From: Lachnospira sp. UBA4285
GTDB lineage: Bacteria > Bacillota > Clostridia > Lachnospirales > Lachnospiraceae
Assembly: GCA_002394965.1 (NCBI GenBank)
Contig: DGVL01000044.1
Coordinates: 1 to 18,159 of the forward strand
DNA: 18,159 nt
Direction of reading: 5' to 3'
Part shown: positions 14,865 through 18,159 of the stretch, piece after piece
Layout: every line of letters begins with the position of its first letter
Position numbering within the stretch: position 1 is the stretch's first letter
Translations under genes and position numbers: made by a program
The notes under the pieces: model-generated
The model's database searches: none
Told to the model about the DNA's origin: nothing
Seen by the model: the letters and a program-made list of their open reading frames with translations, nothing else

Positions 14865-16613
14865 ATGGAAATACTGGCAAATGGCCTCGATGTGGGATGG
14901 ACGCTGATTGCGGGCTTCCTGGTGTTCTTCATGCAGGCGGGGTTCGCGCTCTGCGAGGCGGGGCTTACGCGGGCCAAGAACACCGGCAACATTCTTATGA
15001 AGAATCTGATGGATTTCTGCATCGGAACACCGTGCTTCTGGCTGATCGGATTCGGAATCATGTTCTACGGAAAGGGCGCTTTGATCGGCGGCTTTGATCC
15101 GCTGATTCGCGGGGACTATTCGTTTCTGGGACTTGACATGCCGATATGGGCGTATGTGTTCTTCCAGACCGTGTTCTGTGCGACCGCCGCGACCATCGTG
15201 TCCGGGTCCATGGCGGAGCGGACGAACTTCAAGGCGTACTGCATTTACTCAGCGGTAATCTCCCTGTTTGTCTATCCGGTGTCCGGCCACTGGATCTGGG
15301 GCGGCGGCTGGCTCTCCGGGCTTGGCTTTCATGATTTCGCCGGTTCGACCTGCGTGCACATGGTCGGCGGCATCATCGCATGCCTCGGCGCCTGGATGCT
15401 CGGTCCCCGCATCGGCAAGTATGATAAAGAAGGCAAGCCGCACGCCATCCTCGGCCATAATATGACGGCGATGGCTCTGGGCGTGTTCATCCTCTGGTTC
15501 TGCTGGTTCGGTTTCAACGGCGGTTCCACCATTGCACTTTCCAGCACGGATGCCCAGAACATGGCGTCGCTGGTGTGCTTCAACACCAATCTGTCGGCGG
15601 CGGTATCCACGCTTACGGCTATGATCTTCACCTGGGTGCGCTACGGCAAGCCGGATGTGTCCATGACTTTCAATGCGACACTTGCCGGACTCGTCGCCAT
15701 CACCGCGCCCTGCGATGTCGTGACGCCAATCGGCGCCTTCTTCATCGGTCTGGTGGCAGGCATTCTGGTCGTGCTGTCGGTTGAGTTCTTTGACAACAAG
15801 GCAAAGATCGACGATCCGGTCGGCGCGGTTTCGGTCCACATGATGAATGGCATATGGGGCACTCTTTCCGTCGGCCTGTTCTCGACCGGCGCGAACGGAG
15901 TCGGGAAGGGTCTTTTCTACGGAGGCGGCTTTAGTCAGCTTGGCATTCAGGCGCTTGGCGTCGTGTCCGTGGCGGTCTATGAGCTCATCATCATGAGCAT
16001 TGCCTTCAGGCTGATTGACAAGGCGGTCGGCCTCCGGGTATCCCCGGAAGTGGAGATATCCGGCCTGGATATCAATGAACACGGCCTTCCGACGGCATAT
16101 GCCGGATTCTCGATCTCTGACAACACCGAGTCGTACATGGATGTGAACGAGAACACCGATCTCGGTGAGGATGACGCGGATAAAGCAAGCGCGGCGCAGA
16201 TGAGCGCGGCGGTAAAGGTGCGGCGCGAGGACGGTGCGACCGGAACAATCTACGACACAGGTATGCACAAGGTGACCATCATCTGCCGTCTGTCCAAGTT
16301 CGACGCGCTCAAGAAGGCGCTCAACGATCTGGGCGTGACCGGCATGACCATGACGCAGGTCATGGGCTGCGGCATTCAGAAGGGAACTTCGGAAAAGTAC
16401 CGCGGCATTCCGGTGGATTCGACGCTGCTCCCGAAGGTGAAGGCGGAGGTCATTGTCTCGAAGATTTCTGTGGACGCAGTCATAGAAGCGGCCAAGAAGG
16501 CTCTGTACACCGGCCATATCGGCGACGGCAAGATATTCGTGTACAATGTGATGCGCGTGGTCAAGGTGCGCACCGGCGAGGAGAATGAAGCCGCCCTGCA
16601 GGACGTGGAGTGA
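14865..16613 (+). CDS. amt: Ammonium channel fused to a PII signalling domain (Amt-GlnB/K fusion)
   Basis: A 582-residue protein. The ATG at 14865 follows GGAGGGAAGAGGG; the longer upstream frame would run through the terminator. Residues 1 to about 400 are an AmtB-like channel with D157 in DFAGSTCVH and the twin pore histidines H165 and H325. An acidic, polar linker (about 414-466) leads to a complete PII domain (467-582), including TGMTMTQVMGCG, QKGTSEKYRG and the C-terminal signature TGHIGDGKIFVYNV...RTGE. The T-loop Tyr uridylylated in E. coli GlnB (Y51) is absent, with Val at the aligned place, while the earlier Tyr (512) remains. The PII domain could gate the channel in response to ATP/ADP and 2-oxoglutarate. 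It diverges from the aminotransferase operon and shares its type of RNA leader. Confidence 0.94.
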   Translation: MEILANGLDVGWTLIAGFLVFFMQAGFALCEAGLTRAKNTGNILMKNLMDFCIGTPCFWLIGFGIMFYGKGALIGGFDPLIRGDYSFLGLDMPIWAYVFFQTVFCATAATIVSGSMAERTNFKAYCIYSAVISLFVYPVSGHWIWGGGWLSGLGFHDFAGSTCVHMVGGIIACLGAWMLGPRIGKYDKEGKPHAILGHNMTAMALGVFILWFCWFGFNGGSTIALSSTDAQNMASLVCFNTNLSAAVSTLTAMIFTWVRYGKPDVSMTFNATLAGLVAITAPCDVVTPIGAFFIGLVAGILVVLSVEFFDNKAKIDDPVGAVSVHMMNGIWGTLSVGLFSTGANGVGKGLFYGGGFSQLGIQALGVVSVAVYELIIMSIAFRLIDKAVGLRVSPEVEISGLDINEHGLPTAYAGFSISDNTESYMDVNENTDLGEDDADKASAAQMSAAVKVRREDGATGTIYDTGMHKVTIICRLSKFDALKKALNDLGVTGMTMTQVMGCGIQKGTSEKYRGIPVDSTLLPKVKAEVIVSKISVDAVIEAAKKALYTGHIGDGKIFVYNVMRVVKVRTGEENEAALQDVE

Positions 16614-16638
16614 TGTAAATCGCATAATCTGTATTCCG

Positions 16639-16680
16639 GGCTGTTTCGTGCCGTTTCCTTCGGCGCGGAGCAGCCTTTTC
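16639..16680 (+). terminator. Terminator after the amt-PII gene
   Basis: A 15-bp stem including three G-T pairs (GGCTGTTTCGTGCCG at 16639-16653, CGGCGCGGAGCAGCC at 16661-16675) has a seven-base loop and is followed by TTTT. It separates the amt-PII unit from the dehydrogenase gene. Confidence 0.75.
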
Positions 16681-16722
16681 GCGTGACATCGGAAGGAACT
16701 TTCTTATCTGTGAATTTGATAC

Positions 16723-16728
16723 TACAAT
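16723..16728 (+). promoter_or_regulatory. Candidate -10 element for the dehydrogenase gene
   Basis: TACAAT lies 30 bases before the start codon. The -35 position (TTTCTT at 16700-16705, 17 bases upstream) is a weak match. It is supported mainly by the terminator just upstream, which implies a new promoter. Confidence 0.35.
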
Positions 16729-16758
16729 ACATTTAGATTCCATCAGGAGGAACGCGAA

Positions 16759-17709
16759 ATGAAAGCAGTCATTATGGAGAGTCTGGGAATTTCGGACGAG
16801 GAGCTTGAACAATTTGAGGCTCCTTTTGAAAAGAAAGGAGTTGTCTTTAATCACTTTGACAGGACGTCGGATGTGCAGACGCTCATTGCCGAGGCCAGGG
16901 ACGCTGACGCCATGATCCTGGCGAATATGCCGATGCCGGAGGAGGTCATCCGCTCCTGTCCGGCACTTAGATTCATTGACATCGCCTTCACCGGCGTGGA
17001 TCATGTGGGACTTGGCGCGGCAAAAGAGCGCGGGATAGCCGTCAGCAATGCGTCTGGATATTCTACGGAAGCCGTGGCAGAGCTGGTCCTTGGAATGGTT
17101 CTTGGGATGGCACGCAATATCCGGGAGGTGGAGGATCGCTGCCGCGCCGGCGGCACAAAGGACGGCCTTGTCGGCTGGGAGATCTGCGGCAAGACGGTCG
17201 GCATCATCGGACTGGGAAAGATCGGGAGCAGGACCGCACAGCTGTTCCACGCGTTTGGCGCCACAATTCTGGCGTCCAGCCGCAGTGTCCACCGGGACGC
17301 GCCGGATTATATCGCCCAGGTGGACAGGGATGAGCTTCTCAGGCGTTCGGACATCGTGATTCTGCACTGTCCGCTCAACGATTCGACGCGGGGGATGATC
17401 GGCAGGAAAGAGCTGGCTGAGATGAAATCGACGGCGATTCTGGTCAATGCAGCCCGCGGCCCCGTGGTCAACGAAAAGGAACTCGCCGCAGCGCTTGAAA
17501 ACGGCGCCATTGCCGGGGCGTGCCTGGATGTATTTGACAAGGAACCGCCGCTTGCAGCGGACACCGAGATCCTCCGGGCGCCGAACACGCTGGTGACGCC
17601 GCACGTCGCATTCGCCACAAAGGAATCCATGACGCTTCGGGCCCGGATTGTCTTTGACAACCTGAAAGCCTGGATGGACGGAAAGCCGATCCATGTAGTG
17701 AATATGTAA
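16759..17709 (+). CDS. D-isomer specific 2-hydroxyacid dehydrogenase
   Basis: A 316-residue NAD(P)-dependent 2-oxoacid reductase/2-hydroxyacid dehydrogenase. The Rossmann motif GLGKIG is at 151-156, followed by the second signature around 201-222 (LHCPLNDSTRGMIG). The catalytic triad is intact as R233 in NAARGPVV, E262 in FDKEPP and H282 in TPHVAF. The length and domain order are normal for the family. CAGGAGGAACG provides the ribosome binding site. The gene stands between a terminator and a prolyl-tRNA editing-domain gene 46 bases downstream. Substrate (lactate-, glycerate-, phosphoglycerate- or hydroxyisocaproate-type) cannot be assigned from sequence alone. Confidence 0.92.
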   Translation: MKAVIMESLGISDEELEQFEAPFEKKGVVFNHFDRTSDVQTLIAEARDADAMILANMPMPEEVIRSCPALRFIDIAFTGVDHVGLGAAKERGIAVSNASGYSTEAVAELVLGMVLGMARNIREVEDRCRAGGTKDGLVGWEICGKTVGIIGLGKIGSRTAQLFHAFGATILASSRSVHRDAPDYIAQVDRDELLRRSDIVILHCPLNDSTRGMIGRKELAEMKSTAILVNAARGPVVNEKELAAALENGAIAGACLDVFDKEPPLAADTEILRAPNTLVTPHVAFATKESMTLRARIVFDNLKAWMDGKPIHVVNM

Positions 17710-17755
17710 CCGGCGCAAATCTAAAACTCGTTGAAACTTAAAAAGGATACCACAG

Positions 17756-18159
17756 ATGGAGCTTTATGACGGAAGACCGGCGGATACGGCCGGCAGAGAA
17801 GAAAAGGAGATACGGGTTTACGATCTCCTTGATTCTCTTGGGATACGGTACAAGAGGACAGACCATGCGCCGGCTACGACCATGGAGGTATGCGATGTAA
17901 TTGATGCAGCGCTTGACTGTCTGATCTGCAAGAATCTGTTTCTGTGCAACAGGCAGAAAACCAGCTTTTATCTGCTGATGATGCCTGGACATAAGCCGTT
18001 TAAGACAAAGGATCTCTCTAAGCAGATCCATTCTGCGAGGCTGTCGTTTGCGCCGGAGGATAAAATGGAGGAGTACCTCGATATCAAACCGGGTGCTGTG
18101 AGTGTCATGGGACTGATGAATGACCATGACAATAAAGTACAGCTTCTTGTGGATAAGGA
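17756..18159 (+). CDS. YbaK/ProX-type prolyl-tRNA editing-domain protein, 3' end missing
   Basis: From the ATG at 17756 the frame stays open for 134 codons plus two bases to the window edge, so the C-terminus is cut off. It begins MELYDGRPADTAGREEKE. It then shows features of the free-standing YbaK/ProRS-associated editing domain that removes mischarged amino acids from tRNA(Pro): YDLLDSLGIRYKRTDHAPATT (22-42), CKNLFLCN (58-65), KPFKTKDLSKQI (80-91) and RLSFAPEDKMEEYL...KPGAVSVMGLMND (95-123). Most of the expected domain is present. The ribosome binding site (AAGGAT) is weak. It follows the dehydrogenase gene by 46 bases and may be co-transcribed with it. Confidence 0.85.
   Translation, partial: MELYDGRPADTAGREEKEIRVYDLLDSLGIRYKRTDHAPATTMEVCDVIDAALDCLICKNLFLCNRQKTSFYLLMMPGHKPFKTKDLSKQIHSARLSFAPEDKMEEYLDIKPGAVSVMGLMNDHDNKVQLLVDK

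Noticed and set aside
15249..17718. Long minus-strand frames opposite amt-PII and the hydroxyacid dehydrogenase
   Set aside because: Arg/His-rich antisense frames without motifs; both plus-strand genes are certain.

Overview
The window looks like chromosomal DNA from an anaerobic Firmicute, most likely a gut-type Clostridia/Lachnospiraceae bacterium. This is an inference from several signs: strong AGGAGG-type ribosome binding sites, U-tailed intrinsic terminators, a YesN/YesM-style two-component pair, a carbohydrate ABC transporter without its own ATPase, a Cys-type sulfatase, a Cytidylate_kin2-type protein and ANTAR-like RNA attenuators. No rRNA, tRNA, CRISPR array or insertion sequence was seen.

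Left part (1-9581), carbohydrate use. A truncated MFS transporter gene (minus strand) diverges from a tagaturonate reductase gene (uxaB, plus strand). The uxaB promoter region carries a near-perfect cre/LacI-type operator. Next is an AT-richer block (about 2157-8138): a response regulator and sensor kinase on the minus strand, diverging from a lipoprotein sugar-binding protein and two permeases. A GC-rich, Cys-type sulfatase without a signal peptide follows 48 bases after the second permease. Together these suggest sensing and import of a sulfated sugar or oligosaccharide, with desulfation in the cytoplasm.

Middle part (9588-14864), nitrogen compounds. Reading leftward are a class III (ArgD-like) aminotransferase, a Cytidylate_kin2-family protein, and an 893-residue protein that fuses an APC-family permease to a complete iron-containing alcohol dehydrogenase. 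The order suggests import of an amino compound, transamination to an aldehyde or semialdehyde, and reduction of that aldehyde by an enzyme tied to the transporter. GABA, beta-alanine and taurine are candidate substrates, but the sequence does not decide among them. Divergent from this operon is an ammonium channel fused to a PII signalling domain.

The most striking signal is in the RNA leaders. The aminotransferase leader, the amt-PII leader and the leader of the permease-dehydrogenase fusion each carry a hairpin with a six-base loop of the form A-A-n-G-r-C (AAAGGC, AAAGAC, AACGGC). In each case the hairpin overlaps the 5' arm of an intrinsic terminator lying before the coding region. This is the architecture of ANTAR-protein antitermination (EutV/NasR type). 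The fusion leader also has a second A1/G4 hexaloop three bases upstream. The three units therefore look like one co-regulated nitrogen-salvage regulon controlled by an ANTAR regulator encoded elsewhere.

Right part (16614-18159). After a terminator come a D-2-hydroxyacid dehydrogenase gene and the start of a YbaK/ProX-type prolyl-tRNA editing domain gene that runs off the window.
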